From positions 1 through 37,395 of the forward strand of contig CANBYM010000019.1 in NCBI GenBank assembly GCA_947373605.1: a stretch of DNA of 37,395 nt. The letters run 5' to 3'. The translations under genes and the position numbers were made by a program. This stretch comes from Comamonadaceae bacterium (GTDB taxonomy: Bacteria; Pseudomonadota; Gammaproteobacteria; Burkholderiales; Burkholderiaceae_C). A model generated the notes under the pieces. The model saw nothing but the letters and a program-made list of their open reading frames with translations, was not told the origin of the DNA and searched no databases. How positions within the stretch are numbered: position 1 is the stretch's first letter; every line of letters begins with the position of its first letter. Shown here piece after piece: positions 26,901-34,964 of this stretch.

Positions 26901-27983
26901 ATGACCTCGACATCCATGCGCGTCGTAGCCACCCGGCCCAAGCCAAACAGCGCTCATGAAGATGTTGCACTTCGAATCTTGAAACGCCTATTGCACGGCT
27001 TCGCGGGGGCTGCAAATCTGCGCTTGTGGAATGACTGTTCGCACGCTCTGGGTACAGGACCGGCAGCGCTTACGCTGGTCCTGCGCGACCCGATGCTGCT
27101 GGACGCATGGCGCCTGCCATCGGTCAGTAAGCCCGCCAAGGCCGGGACCATGCTGGCGAGATTGGCAGTGCGCTTTTCGCCGCAACACGCTCGCCGCTCG
27201 GACAGTCAGGCCATCACCTTTCACTACGACGTCTCCAACGCCTTTTACGCACTGTGGCTCGACAAGGAGCGCGTTTACTCCTGTGCCTATTTCAAAACTG
27301 CAGAAGACACGCTGGATCAGGCGCAGCAGAACAAGCTGGAGCACATCTGCCGCAAGTTGCGGCTGCTGGCTGGAGTTCACTTGCTGGACATCGGCTGCGG
27401 CTGGGGCGCTTTGGTGTGTTGGGCAGCGAAGCATTACGGTGTGCAAGCCCACGGCATCACCCTCAGCCAGACGCAATATGATTTCGCGCAGGAACGCATC
27501 GTGCGCGAAGGATTGCAAAGCCGGGTGACTGTGGAGTTGCGCGACCACGAGGATCTGCAGGGCGACGCGGTTTACGACCAGGTGGCCAGCATCGGCATGT
27601 TAGAGCATGTTGGCCTCGCCAATATGTCGACCTACCTGGCTATCGTTCAACGTGTACTGCGCCCCGGTGGCCTGTTTCTGAACCACGGCATTACCTACGA
27701 TGAAGAAGGCTGGATCCGCACCGTGGCCACCAAGTTCATCAACCGCTATGTCTTTTCGGACGGCGAGTTTGATTGCGTCAGCAATATTCAACTCGGCATG
27801 GAGCGCGCGGGCTTCGAGATTCAGGACGTAGAAGCCCTGCGCCGGCACTACGCACTCACCCTGCGCCACTGGGTGCAGCGCCTGGAGGCGAACCGCGAAG
27901 CCGCGCTGTGCGAGGTGCACGAACCCACCTACCGAATCTGGCAGTTGTACATGACAACCCAAGGAACCCATGCCCAACATTAG
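26901..27983 (+). CDS. Cyclopropane-fatty-acyl-phospholipid synthase-like methyltransferase, apparently shortened
   Basis: The protein has 360 residues; family members are usually about 390-430. The C-terminal two thirds are well conserved: Phe-His-Tyr-Asp-Val-Ser-Asn-Ala-Phe-Tyr, Tyr-Ser-Cys-Ala-Tyr-Phe, Leu-Glu-His-Ile-Cys-Arg-Lys-Leu, the SAM-binding Leu-Asp-Ile-Gly-Cys-Gly-Trp-Gly-Ala-Leu, Gly-Ile-Thr-Leu-Ser, and Ser-Ile-Gly-Met-Leu-Glu-His-Val-Gly. The enzymes methylate unsaturated acyl chains of phospholipids. Two things are odd. The N-terminal region jumps from Leu-Val-Leu-Arg-Asp-Pro to the pre-catalytic linker, lacking the usual Gly-Glu-Ala-Tyr-x-x-Gly-Asp/Glu-Trp-like stretch (some 40-60 residues). 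The C terminus stops after Trp-Gln-Leu-Tyr-Met, about 20-25 residues early. The start is uncertain (ATG 26901 or 26916), with no clear ribosome site. It may be inactive or specialised. It overlaps the next gene by 14 bp. Confidence 0.75.
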   Translation: MTSTSMRVVATRPKPNSAHEDVALRILKRLLHGFAGAANLRLWNDCSHALGTGPAALTLVLRDPMLLDAWRLPSVSKPAKAGTMLARLAVRFSPQHARRSDSQAITFHYDVSNAFYALWLDKERVYSCAYFKTAEDTLDQAQQNKLEHICRKLRLLAGVHLLDIGCGWGALVCWAAKHYGVQAHGITLSQTQYDFAQERIVREGLQSRVTVELRDHEDLQGDAVYDQVASIGMLEHVGLANMSTYLAIVQRVLRPGGLFLNHGITYDEEGWIRTVATKFINRYVFSDGEFDCVSNIQLGMERAGFEIQDVEALRRHYALTLRHWVQRLEANREAALCEVHEPTYRIWQLYMTTQGTHAQH

Positions 27984-28491
27984 CCAATTTATCCACGGTA
28001 AGTGCCTGCAACTATTGTTTAGTCCCAAGGGGAGCGTGGAGGGAGTGCTGCTCAAGATGAGAGGTGCCGTAGTGCAGGTGTCTGTGCCAGGCGATCAGAG
28101 CGTTGCGCTGGCGCAGGCCGCAATTCCCGGGCGCCAGTTGCGATTGCTTGCGCTGCCTGATCAACCGTCCAAAACGGATCACAGCACACACAAAGTCTTC
28201 AAGTTCCAATCGTTCGCCGATGCAACGGGAGCAGCAATCTCGCCTTCTGAGGGTGAGCCCGACTGGATAAGTATGAAGGGCGTTGTCACCGCATTGCACT
28301 ACGCGCGCCATGGAGAGGCTAACGGCGTGATTCTGGATACCGGAGCGTTCATTCACCTGCGACCCCACGGCATGGTTTCAACCGACTTGGACATAGGTTC
28401 CAAAGTCAATGCTACGGGTACGTTGCGCATGACCATGCTCGGCACGCGCATGCTGGAAGCGCACCGGGTCAATAACGTCGATATCGCTTAG
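27970..28491 (+). CDS. Hypothetical protein preceding molybdenum hydroxylase genes
   Basis: The protein has 173 residues, with AAGGAA 4 nt upstream of the ATG at 27970, inside the end of the methyltransferase-like gene (14-bp overlap). I see no signal peptide, membrane segment or Cys motif. The sequence looks like two small beta-rich halves (about 1-62 and 95-173) joined by a charged, possibly disordered stretch. The C-terminal half (Gly-Val-Val-Thr-Ala-Leu-His, Gly-Val-Ile-Leu-Asp-Thr-Gly-Ala-Phe-Ile-His-Leu) has the strand pattern of an OB-like fold, but I cannot name a family. It sits 28 bp upstream of the 2Fe-2S subunit gene and so is probably co-transcribed with it; an accessory role in enzyme maturation is possible but unproven. 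Confidence 0.7.
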   Translation: MPNISQFIHGKCLQLLFSPKGSVEGVLLKMRGAVVQVSVPGDQSVALAQAAIPGRQLRLLALPDQPSKTDHSTHKVFKFQSFADATGAAISPSEGEPDWISMKGVVTALHYARHGEANGVILDTGAFIHLRPHGMVSTDLDIGSKVNATGTLRMTMLGTRMLEAHRVNNVDIA

Positions 28492-28519
28492 CCGCAGCAT
28501 CCATGAAACAGGAACACGC

Positions 28520-28996
28520 ATGAAGCACGCTATTGAATTTGGCTTGAACGGCCAATCCAGGAGCCTGGATACCGACGACGACCGTTCGCTGCTCTGGGTG
28601 CTGCGGTCCGACCTGCATCTCACCGGCACCAAATACGGCTGTGGTGAAGGGATCTGCGGCGCATGCACGGTGTTTGTGAACGGCAGTGCGACCCGCTCGT
28701 GCAGGACGTCGCTGAAGGCGATTGCAGGCAAAAAAGTCGTCACCATCGAAGGGCTGGCACAAAACGGCAAGCTGCATCCACTGCAACAGGCATTCATGGA
28801 CCATGGCGCCTTTCAATGCGGCTATTGCACCTCGGGAATGCTGCTGTCCGCGGCGGCCTTTCTGAGAGAGAACCCCAAGCCAAAACGCGAAGCGATTGCA
28901 GCCCACATGAGCCGCAATCTTTGCCGCTGCGGCGCTCACCAGCGGATTGTTGATGCCATTGAAGCGGTTTCCCTCCAAGTCGGAGCACCGGCATGA
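28520..28996 (+). CDS. (2Fe-2S)-binding small subunit of a xanthine dehydrogenase/isoquinoline oxidoreductase-type enzyme
   Basis: The protein has 158 residues, with an AGGA ribosome site before the ATG. The plant-ferredoxin-like N-terminal cluster is bound by Cys41, Cys46, Cys49 and Cys61 (Cys-Gly-Glu-Gly-Ile-Cys-Gly-Ala-Cys...Cys). The helical C-terminal cluster uses Cys100, Cys103, Cys135 and Cys137 (Cys-Gly-Tyr-Cys...Cys-Arg-Cys-Gly). This is the standard two-cluster subunit that passes electrons from the molybdenum site. No signal peptide is seen; export would have to occur bound to the Tat-dependent large subunit, as known for related enzymes. The 4-bp ATGA overlap with the large-subunit gene shows tight coupling. 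Confidence 0.95.
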   Translation: MKHAIEFGLNGQSRSLDTDDDRSLLWVLRSDLHLTGTKYGCGEGICGACTVFVNGSATRSCRTSLKAIAGKKVVTIEGLAQNGKLHPLQQAFMDHGAFQCGYCTSGMLLSAAAFLRENPKPKREAIAAHMSRNLCRCGAHQRIVDAIEAVSLQVGAPA

Positions 28997-31131
28997 ACCC
29001 ACCGCGTGGTTTGCTGCGTCGCAGCTTTTTAAAACGGGTGGGCGGCGGTATCGTGGTGCTGTTATCGGTGGGACCAGCCGAACTGCTAGCGCAGGACGCC
29101 AAGCGCATGTACCCCGAAGACTTCAACGCCTTTCTGGTCATTGGCGGGAACGGGCGGGTCACTGTGTTTTCCGGAAAAATTGAAATGGGGCAGGGCGCCA
29201 TGACCTCGCAGGCGCAAATGGTTGCCGAAGAGTTGGGCGTCGATTTGGCGTCCATTGATATGGTGCTGGGCGACACGGACCGATGTCCCTGGGACATGGG
29301 GACTTTTGGTTCGATGACCTCGCGCGTGTTCGGCCCGGCCTTGCGCGCGGCCGCTGCGCAAGCGCGCCTCGTGCTGACCACGCTGGCGGCAGAACGATTG
29401 GGCGTTGCCCCTGATAGATTGCAAGTAAAAAGCGGCGTGGTTAGTGTTATCAACGCGCCGGATCGCAGCATCCGTTTTGGCGAACTCTCCAAAGGCGCGC
29501 GCATCACCAAAGTGGTGGATGGCAAAGCCTTGTTGCATTCTGCTGCAGCGTTCAGCGTGATGGGAAGTTCGGCGCAACGGCGGGATGCCCTTGAAAAAGT
29601 AACCGGTGCAGCACAGTACGCAGCCGACATTGTGGTGGATGGCATGTTGTATGCCAGGGTGTTACGCGCGCCCATGCACGGGGCGACGCGACAACAACTC
29701 GATGTTTCCGGCGCCAAGATGATGGACGGCGTTCTTGTGGTGCAGGACGCGGACCTTGTTGCGGTCCTGCACGCAGATCCAGAGGTTGCAAGCAGCGCAC
29801 TGACACGTCTAAAGGTGGAATGGAGTCTGCCCGTTGCCAACCTGGACCCTGAGACTATTTTTTCGCACATAGAAAGTGGAACGGCAGCACCCAAAATATT
29901 GGTGAGCCGTGGCGATGGAGTTGTCGCGCAGGCGGGGGCCAGCCACCTGATCGAGTCGACGTACCAAAAGGGTTATGTCGCGCACGCCGCGCTGGAAACG
30001 CATGCGGCTTTGGCCCAGATGAAGGACGGGCGCTTGACCGTGTGGGCATCAACACAGACACCTTTCCCTACGCGGGATCGCATTGCCAAAGCACTGGGCC
30101 TGCTCGGTTCTGAGGTTCGGGTGATTACGCCATTGCTGGGTGGCGGATTCGGTGGCAAGAGCGCAGACGGCCAGGCGCTGGAAGCAGCCCGACTGGCCCA
30201 CATCACAGGCAAACCGGTGCAGGTCGCCTGGAGCCGTGAGGAGGAATTTTTTAACGATACCTTTGATCCGGCATCGGTCGTCAAAGTGACGTCCGGTCTT
30301 GACCGTGCCGCAAAGATTTCACTGTGGAACTACGCGGTTTTTTCTGCCGGTGAACGCGCTGCAGTGCCTTCGTATGTGCTGCCCCAGGCGCACATCCAGT
30401 CCGCGGGGCGCCCGTCCTATGGCGATGTAGCCGCAGGCGTGGGAGTTCACCCCTTTGCGGTGGGTTCGTGGCGGGGACCGGGGGCGAATATGAACGTGTT
30501 TGCCATCGAGTCGCAGATCGACCGCATGGCATCCGCTGCGGGAATGGATGCACTGGAATTCCGTTTGAATAATCTGGACGACCCGAGAATGCGCAGGGTT
30601 TTGCAAGCGGCGGCAAGCGCGTTTGGCTGGAAGCCGCTGCCGGCTCCCAGCGGGCGAGGCTATGGAATTGCCTGCGTGATTGACGCAGGAACCTATGTGG
30701 CGACGATGGCGGAGGTGAAGGTGGATGCTGCAAGCGGAAAAGTCACCGTGCTGCGCATCGTTTGCGCGCAGGACATGGGCGTAGTGATCAGCCCGATGGG
30801 GGCAAAAATGCAAATCGAAGGCGGGCTCACGATGGGGCTGGGCTACACCCTGTCGGAAGAGCTGCGATTTCGCGGCGGCGAGATTCTGGATCGCAACTTT
30901 GACACTTACACGATCCCCCACTTCGGGTGGGCGCCCTCGGTAGAAGCCGTGCTGATAAAGAACGATGACCTGCCCCCGCAAGGGGGTGGTGAGCCTGCGA
31001 TTACCACCACGGGTGCCGTCATTGCTAACGCGGTGTTTGATGCCACTGGAGCGCGGATGTTCAGGCTGCCCATGCTGCCGGGTCGTGTGAAACAAGCCAT
31101 CGCCGCTCATGTAAACGCCACAGCAGGCTAA
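28993..31131 (+). CDS. Molybdopterin-binding large subunit, xanthine dehydrogenase family (isoquinoline 1-oxidoreductase-like), Tat-exported
   Basis: The protein has 712 residues. A twin-arginine signal is clear (Arg9-Arg10-Ser-Phe-Leu-Lys) with a hydrophobic stretch to about residue 33. Family landmarks are Gly-Lys-Ile-Glu-Met-Gly-Gln-Gly (53-60), Ala-His-Ala-Ala-Leu-Glu-Thr-His, Leu-Gly-Gly-Gly-Phe-Gly-Gly-Lys, Gly-Ser-Trp-Arg-Gly-Pro-Gly-Ala-Asn, and the catalytic-type glutamate Glu667 in Gly-Gly-Gly-Glu-Pro near the C terminus. The enzyme should hydroxylate an N-heterocycle or oxidise an aldehyde in the periplasm. No FAD subunit or c-type cytochrome domain is encoded here, so the electron acceptor is unknown. 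The substrate cannot be deduced from sequence. Confidence 0.92.
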   Translation: MNPPRGLLRRSFLKRVGGGIVVLLSVGPAELLAQDAKRMYPEDFNAFLVIGGNGRVTVFSGKIEMGQGAMTSQAQMVAEELGVDLASIDMVLGDTDRCPWDMGTFGSMTSRVFGPALRAAAAQARLVLTTLAAERLGVAPDRLQVKSGVVSVINAPDRSIRFGELSKGARITKVVDGKALLHSAAAFSVMGSSAQRRDALEKVTGAAQYAADIVVDGMLYARVLRAPMHGATRQQLDVSGAKMMDGVLVVQDADLVAVLHADPEVASSALTRLKVEWSLPVANLDPETIFSHIESGTAAPKILVSRGDGVVAQAGASHLIESTYQKGYVAHAALETHAALAQMKDGRLTVWASTQTPFPTRDRIAKALGLLGSEVRVITPLLGGGFGGKSADGQALEAARLAHITGKPVQVAWSREEEFFNDTFDPASVVKVTSGLDRAAKISLWNYAVFSAGERAAVPSYVLPQAHIQSAGRPSYGDVAAGVGVHPFAVGSWRGPGANMNVFAIESQIDRMASAAGMDALEFRLNNLDDPRMRRVLQAAASAFGWKPLPAPSGRGYGIACVIDAGTYVATMAEVKVDAASGKVTVLRIVCAQDMGVVISPMGAKMQIEGGLTMGLGYTLSEELRFRGGEILDRNFDTYTIPHFGWAPSVEAVLIKNDDLPPQGGGEPAITTTGAVIANAVFDATGARMFRLPMLPGRVKQAIAAHVNATAG

Positions 31132-31152
31132 TTCACTCAAGAAATACAAACC

Positions 31153-31803
31153 ATGAATACCCTCACCAAACTCGCACTCGGATTAATGGACCAACTCCAG
31201 CCACTGCCTGCGATCGGCATCGCTCAAAAAACATTGACCTTGTTGCCTGCAACACAAACCGGAGGCAAGCCGCTGATGGAGGCGTTGGCCGCGCGTCAAT
31301 CGCAGCGCGAATTTTCTGACATTCCTTTGCCCGCGCAGACCCTGTCGGATTTGTTGTGGTCAGCCGCAGGCGTCAACCGCACCGCGCACGGGGGAAGAAC
31401 GTTCCCCAGCGCCATGAACGCGCAGGAGGTTTTGCTTTATGTCGCCATGCCCGAGGGTCTCTTTTTATACGACCCGATTCGGCACGTGATGGAGCTGGTG
31501 GCTGCGCGCGATGTGCGTCGCGTGACGGGCTATCAGGATTTTGTGGATGCGGCGGCGCTCGATCTGGTTTTTGTCGCGGACCATACGCGCATGAAATTGA
31601 TACCTGCAGCACAACGTGAGGCCTTTGCCAGCGTCTCCGCAGGCGCTATGGCGCAGAACGTTTATTTGTACTGCGCATCAATGGGCTTCTCTACCGTGCT
31701 GCGCGCCTGGTTTGACCGCCATGCCCTGTCACAAGCCATGGGGCTGGGCACGGACCACCAGCTGCTCCTTTCGCAGACGGTGGGTGCGCGAAAAGCGATC
31801 TAG
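31153..31803 (+). CDS. SagB/ThcOx-type nitroreductase-family flavoprotein
   Basis: The protein has 216 residues and starts 21 bp after the hydroxylase large-subunit gene. Residues 40-55 (Leu-Met-Glu-Ala-Leu-Ala-Ala-Arg-Gln-Ser-Gln-Arg-Glu-Phe) form the FMN-phosphate binding start of the nitroreductase fold. Thr-Phe-Pro-Ser-Ala-Met-Asn-Ala-Gln-Glu (83-92) and Gly-Ala-Met-Ala-Gln-Asn-Val-Tyr-Leu (from about 158) are typical SagB-like positions, and Gln-Thr-Val-Gly lies at the end. No export signal is evident. SagB relatives oxidise azolines or act in other FMN-dependent redox steps, but no cyclodehydratase or precursor peptide gene is present here, so a redox role linked to the molybdenum enzyme is more likely (inference). 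The stop is 7 bp from that of the convergent lipoprotein gene. Confidence 0.85.
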   Translation: MNTLTKLALGLMDQLQPLPAIGIAQKTLTLLPATQTGGKPLMEALAARQSQREFSDIPLPAQTLSDLLWSAAGVNRTAHGGRTFPSAMNAQEVLLYVAMPEGLFLYDPIRHVMELVAARDVRRVTGYQDFVDAAALDLVFVADHTRMKLIPAAQREAFASVSAGAMAQNVYLYCASMGFSTVLRAWFDRHALSQAMGLGTDHQLLLSQTVGARKAI

Positions 31804-31810
31804 CGTCGCA

Positions 31811-32350
31811 TCAGATTGGCAGAAAGGTTGCTTCGATGTTGCGGCCGCTGTTGAATTGGCACTCACCCTGACCGCCGCCATTCATTCCCTCAGACGGCCT
31901 GTTGAGGTGAAAGCGACATCGCAACGACTTGTTGTCCGGGCCCGTCAAGTTGGCAATGACCTTGCCAGAGTAATGCGTTGTAAAGGAGGTCTCAGGGTAG
32001 GAGCCCCAATAGCCCCAATCGTTCCAACCGCGTCGCCAGCCGCGCCACATCGGCTCAAAAGATTCGGTACGGCTGCTGCTGGTGACTTGCAGGAACGGGC
32101 CGCTGAACACACTGGCGTTGGTGTCTACAGGCTTGCTGTTTCCAAAAGTGGCTGACATGGTGCCGCTTATTCCCGAGTCGTTGCTTGTCCATGAAAAGCT
32201 TACCGGCGAGTTTCCGGGCTCTAAAGTCCCGGTGCCGGTACCCATGGAGGTGCATGCCAGAAGGGTCAGGGCAAAGCCCGATAGTAATGACGCCTTCAAG
32301 GCATGTCGCATGGACTGCGAACTTGGTTTGGTGATTGAAGCATTTTTCAT
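31811..32350 (-). CDS. Hypothetical lipoprotein
   Basis: The ATG at 32350 is chosen because it opens a lipoprotein signal (lipobox Leu-Leu-Ala-Cys, Cys33); the frame continues upstream to 32503 without support. A second possible start is Met14. The product has 179 residues. After a Gly/Thr-rich linker comes a compact beta-rich domain with a Trp-rich insertion (about residues 100-115; Trp-Arg-Gly-Trp-Arg-Arg-Gly-Trp) and a closing Gly-Glu-Cys-Gln-Phe-Asn motif. I do not recognise the family. Cys residues near 146 and 165 could form a disulfide. The gene lies 46 bp downstream of the YihY-like gene on the same strand and may share its transcript. Confidence 0.7.
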   Translation of the reverse strand: MKNASITKPSSQSMRHALKASLLSGFALTLLACTSMGTGTGTLEPGNSPVSFSWTSNDSGISGTMSATFGNSKPVDTNASVFSGPFLQVTSSSRTESFEPMWRGWRRGWNDWGYWGSYPETSFTTHYSGKVIANLTGPDNKSLRCRFHLNRPSEGMNGGGQGECQFNSGRNIEATFLPI

Positions 32351-32396
32351 AGCTTTCTCTTCGGAGCTCTGGAGAGCCTGACTATGCACAACCTGA

Positions 32397-33323
32397 TTAC
32401 TTCTGTATGTGCGCCAACGCATCGTGTACCTGCGCTGCGGGACTTGCGACATCGCTGCTGCGTGATCCGAACAGATTTGCATAGACCCAGGTGAACTCCG
32501 CACCGACTAAAAGAATCTGCGCCGACCAGTAAACCCAAAGCAGAATGACGACCAGCGAGCCTGCAGCACCAAAGCCCGAGGCAACACCCGAGCGCCCGAT
32601 GTAAAGTCCGATGAGTGACTTGCCCAGTGCGAATAAAAGCGCGGTGAACAGGGCGCCGATCCACACGTCCTTCCACATCACATGCGCACGCGGCATGACT
32701 TTAAAAATCAGTGCGAACATGAGTGCTGCCAGCACAAAACCCCCCGCCGCACTTCCCATCGCCACAACGTTTTGCCAACCTTCAAACACGGGCTGGAGCG
32801 TGTGGCCCAGCGCAGCCAGCATGGCGTTGATCACAAGCGATACGGTCAATAAAAAGCCCAGCGCCAGGATCATGCCGTAAGACAACAGTCGTGATCGCAA
32901 CAAGGCAAGCCATCCGCCGCCGGATCCCTCCTTGACGGGCACCCGCCAGATGCGGTCCAGCGCGTCCTGCAATTCACCAAACACCGACGCCGCCCCGGCT
33001 ACCAGCAACGCCAGTCCCAGCAGGGTGGCTGCGACACCTTTGGCAGGCTGGTGCACGCTGGCCAACAGGTTCTGTACCGCGTTGGCACTGTGCGGGCCCA
33101 TCAGGTTGTCGAGTTGAATCTGGATTTCCCCACGGGCTGCGGCTTCTCCAAATACCAAGCCTGCCACAGAGATCACGATCAGCATGAGGGGTGCCAGGGA
33201 GAACATCGTATAGAACGCGAGAGCCGCGCCCATGCTCGCTGCGTAGTCAGCCCACCACGCCTTCCAGACCCGCAAGGCCAGAGACCGACTCGCTACCAAA
33301 ACTGCATGTAGGTCAGGCTTCAT
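32397..33323 (-). CDS. YihY/virulence factor BrkB family membrane protein
   Basis: The protein has 308 residues with about six membrane segments. Family features include Ala-Ala-Ser-Met-Gly-Ala-Ala-Leu-Ala-Phe-Tyr-Thr-Met-Phe-Ser-Leu-Ala-Pro (28-45), Leu-Asp-Arg-Ile-Trp (the Asn/Asp-x-Ile-Trp motif), a polar loop followed by Ser-Arg-Leu-Leu-Ser, Pro-Arg-Ala-His-Val-Met-Trp-Lys-Asp-Val (residues 217-226), and Leu-Leu-Trp-Val-Tyr-Trp-Ser-Ala-Gln-Ile-Leu. The family was once called ribonuclease BN; that activity is not accepted for these membrane proteins and their role is unsettled. The gene stands alone, with 46 bp to the downstream lipoprotein gene. Confidence 0.9.
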   Translation of the reverse strand: MKPDLHAVLVASRSLALRVWKAWWADYAASMGAALAFYTMFSLAPLMLIVISVAGLVFGEAAARGEIQIQLDNLMGPHSANAVQNLLASVHQPAKGVAATLLGLALLVAGAASVFGELQDALDRIWRVPVKEGSGGGWLALLRSRLLSYGMILALGFLLTVSLVINAMLAALGHTLQPVFEGWQNVVAMGSAAGGFVLAALMFALIFKVMPRAHVMWKDVWIGALFTALLFALGKSLIGLYIGRSGVASGFGAAGSLVVILLWVYWSAQILLVGAEFTWVYANLFGSRSSDVASPAAQVHDALAHIQK

Positions 33324-33581
33324 GCACGCTTTTTACAGCCGCAGTGCCAAGCCTGCGTGCGTTCATGAAATCAGCGTGCATTGAATTTCCCCGTTGAACC
33401 GACGTCCGGATACTGGCTGGTGCAAAGGTGTCGGTCTGTATGAAAACCAACTGACGCGTGTGCGGTTCACGATGACAGTAAGGCTGTGAATGCGGTGACT
33501 GCTGGTTTTGCGGTGGCACGCTTAAAGGAATTCGATATGTTGTTGAAACCGAGCCGGATGCTTTGACCATGCGAGCGAATT

Positions 33582-34463
33582 TTGAAGATTGAACTGGAAC
33601 AGTTCCGTGTGCTGCCGGGTGAGACGATCGATCTCATACAGCGGTCGACCACCGTGCTCCCGTTGTGCAAGTCTGACAAACACTACGCTGAGCGGCTACA
33701 AAGGCATGTGAATCACTTGAGCACCTTGCAGCAATTGCTTTATGCCGACAACCGGCACGCGGTGCTGCTGATTTTTCAGGCGATGGACGCGGCGGGAAAA
33801 GATGGCGCTATCAAACACGTGATGTCAGGCGTTAATCCGCAGGGCTGTCAGGTGTTCAGCTTCAAACATCCCAGCGATGCTGAACTTCAGCACGACTTTC
33901 TGTGGCGCACCACACGCGATTTACCGGAGAGAGGGCGCATCGGAATTTTTAACCGCTCCTACTACGAGGAAGTCTTAATCGTTCGTGTTCACCGAAATAT
34001 TCTGTTGAGTGAGGGCGTTCCAAGCCCGCTGCTTGGCGGGAACGGCACCAACCCGGACATCTGGAAAGGTCGCTATCGATCCATAGTCGATCTTGAGGAC
34101 CACCTCCATGCCAACGGCACGCGCATCATCAAATTCTTTTTGCATCTGTCAAAAGAAGAGCAGCGGAAACGATTTCTTGAACGCATTGACGACCCGAACA
34201 AGAATTGGAAATTCAGCGCTGCAGACATTGCGGAGCGCAAGTTCTGGCCTAAGTACATGAAGGCCTACGAGCAGTGCCTGAGTGCTACTAGTACGCTGAA
34301 CTCGCCTTGGTACATCGTACCCGCCGATGAAAAAAACAGTTCGCGGTTAATCGTGTCGGAAATTGTGCTGCACACCTTGGAAAGTATGAACCTGGCACCT
34401 CCCAAGGCTAACGTGGCGCGTTTGAGAGAATTGAAAGCCATACGCGCGCAGTTGGCACGCTAG
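33582..34463 (+). CDS. ppk2: Polyphosphate kinase 2 (PPK2) family protein
   Basis: The protein has 293 residues and begins at a TTG; the nearest ATG upstream is out of frame, and the family's typical N terminus (Lys-Ile-x-Leu-x-x-Phe-Arg-Val) begins right at this codon. Walker A is [10 protein letters not shown] (66-75). Other landmarks are [10 protein letters not shown], Asp-Phe-Leu-Trp-Arg, the Walker B-side Phe-Asn-Arg-Ser-Tyr-Tyr-Glu-Glu-Val, and Phe-Leu-His-Leu-Ser-Lys-Glu-Glu-Gln. PPK2 enzymes transfer phosphate between polyphosphate and nucleotides in the cytoplasm; the sequence type resembles the class acting on AMP/ADP, but the direction and nucleotide cannot be settled by eye. It is monocistronic, convergent with a small membrane protein gene. 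Confidence 0.93.
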   Translation: MKIELEQFRVLPGETIDLIQRSTTVLPLCKSDKHYAERLQRHVNHLSTLQQLLYADNRHAVLLIFQAMDAAGKDGAIKHVMSGVNPQGCQVFSFKHPSDAELQHDFLWRTTRDLPERGRIGIFNRSYYEEVLIVRVHRNILLSEGVPSPLLGGNGTNPDIWKGRYRSIVDLEDHLHANGTRIIKFFLHLSKEEQRKRFLERIDDPNKNWKFSAADIAERKFWPKYMKAYEQCLSATSTLNSPWYIVPADEKNSSRLIVSEIVLHTLESMNLAPPKANVARLRELKAIRAQLAR

Positions 34464-34468
34464 TGCTC

Positions 34469-34855
34469 TCAAATTTCAGAAAGCCAGATGGAAACGGATC
34501 TTTTGAAGAGCGTGGAAATTATAAAAATATCAAGCGGCGCCTTAGCCAGCATGTGCCACAGGTCATTGGTCGTCAAACCGTCTGCATCCAGAGCCAGGAA
34601 TGCATAAAAGACGACGGCCAGAACTACTGCTGCGTATCTGGCCCAACGCCGTTTCAAGGGAAGTGCCTTGATAGTCATGAAGTCGCCGGCAAAAATGGCT
34701 ATCCGGATGACGGGGTCCAATATGGATGAGGAGGCAATGACCTCATGAATTGCAAAGCCGACGCTCAGTAGCAGACTGGCCCACATGGCATAGATTGCAA
34801 AAGCAATATCGACGGGGACGTACAGCGTTTCAGGCGCCTTTTTGGGAGCGGTCAA
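34469..34855 (-). CDS. Small integral membrane protein of unknown function
   Basis: The frame runs up to 34924, but the first TTG there lies inside the terminator stem of the preceding gene. A TTG at 34855 with GAGG just upstream is a better, still uncertain, start; it gives 128 residues. Three to four hydrophobic segments are visible: one around the Ala-Ile-Tyr-Ala-Met-Trp-Ala-Ser-Leu-Leu stretch, one at Asp-Pro-Val-Ile-Arg-Ile-Ala-Ile-Phe-Ala, one at Tyr-Ala-Ala-Val-Val-Leu-Ala-Val-Val-Phe-Tyr-Ala, and a C-terminal one. I recognise no family. It is flanked by a convergent PPK2 gene (5 bp between stops) and the terminator of the upstream gene. Confidence 0.6.
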   Translation of the reverse strand: MTAPKKAPETLYVPVDIAFAIYAMWASLLLSVGFAIHEVIASSSILDPVIRIAIFAGDFMTIKALPLKRRWARYAAVVLAVVFYAFLALDADGLTTNDLWHMLAKAPLDIFIISTLFKRSVSIWLSEI

Positions 34856-34919
34856 ATTGGCCTCGGTGCGTGCTCTGTGAAACCGGATAGATGCATGCGA
34901 GGAAATATAACCTACGAAC

Positions 34920-34947
34920 GACAAGGGGCGCCGAAGCGCCCCTTGTC
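34920..34947 (-). terminator. Terminator hairpin of the Ala/Pro/Lys-rich protein gene
   Basis: A perfect 12-bp stem (GACAAGGGGCGC, 34920-34931; GCGCCCCTTGTC, 34936-34947) reads with a TTCG tetraloop on the - strand, 17 bp after the stop at 34965. The stem is GC-rich and the tetraloop very stable; the following T-tract is weak. Confidence 0.75.
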
Positions 34948-34964
34948 ACGGGATTCAAATTGGC

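Noticed and set aside
31153-31803. SagB-like gene as sign of a thiazole/oxazole-modified peptide cluster
   Set aside because: No YcaO/cyclodehydratase gene, precursor peptide or exporter is near; the neighbours are a molybdenum hydroxylase operon.
34856-34924. Extension of the small membrane protein to a TTG at 34924
   Set aside because: This start falls inside the GC-rich terminator stem of the upstream gene and has no ribosome site.
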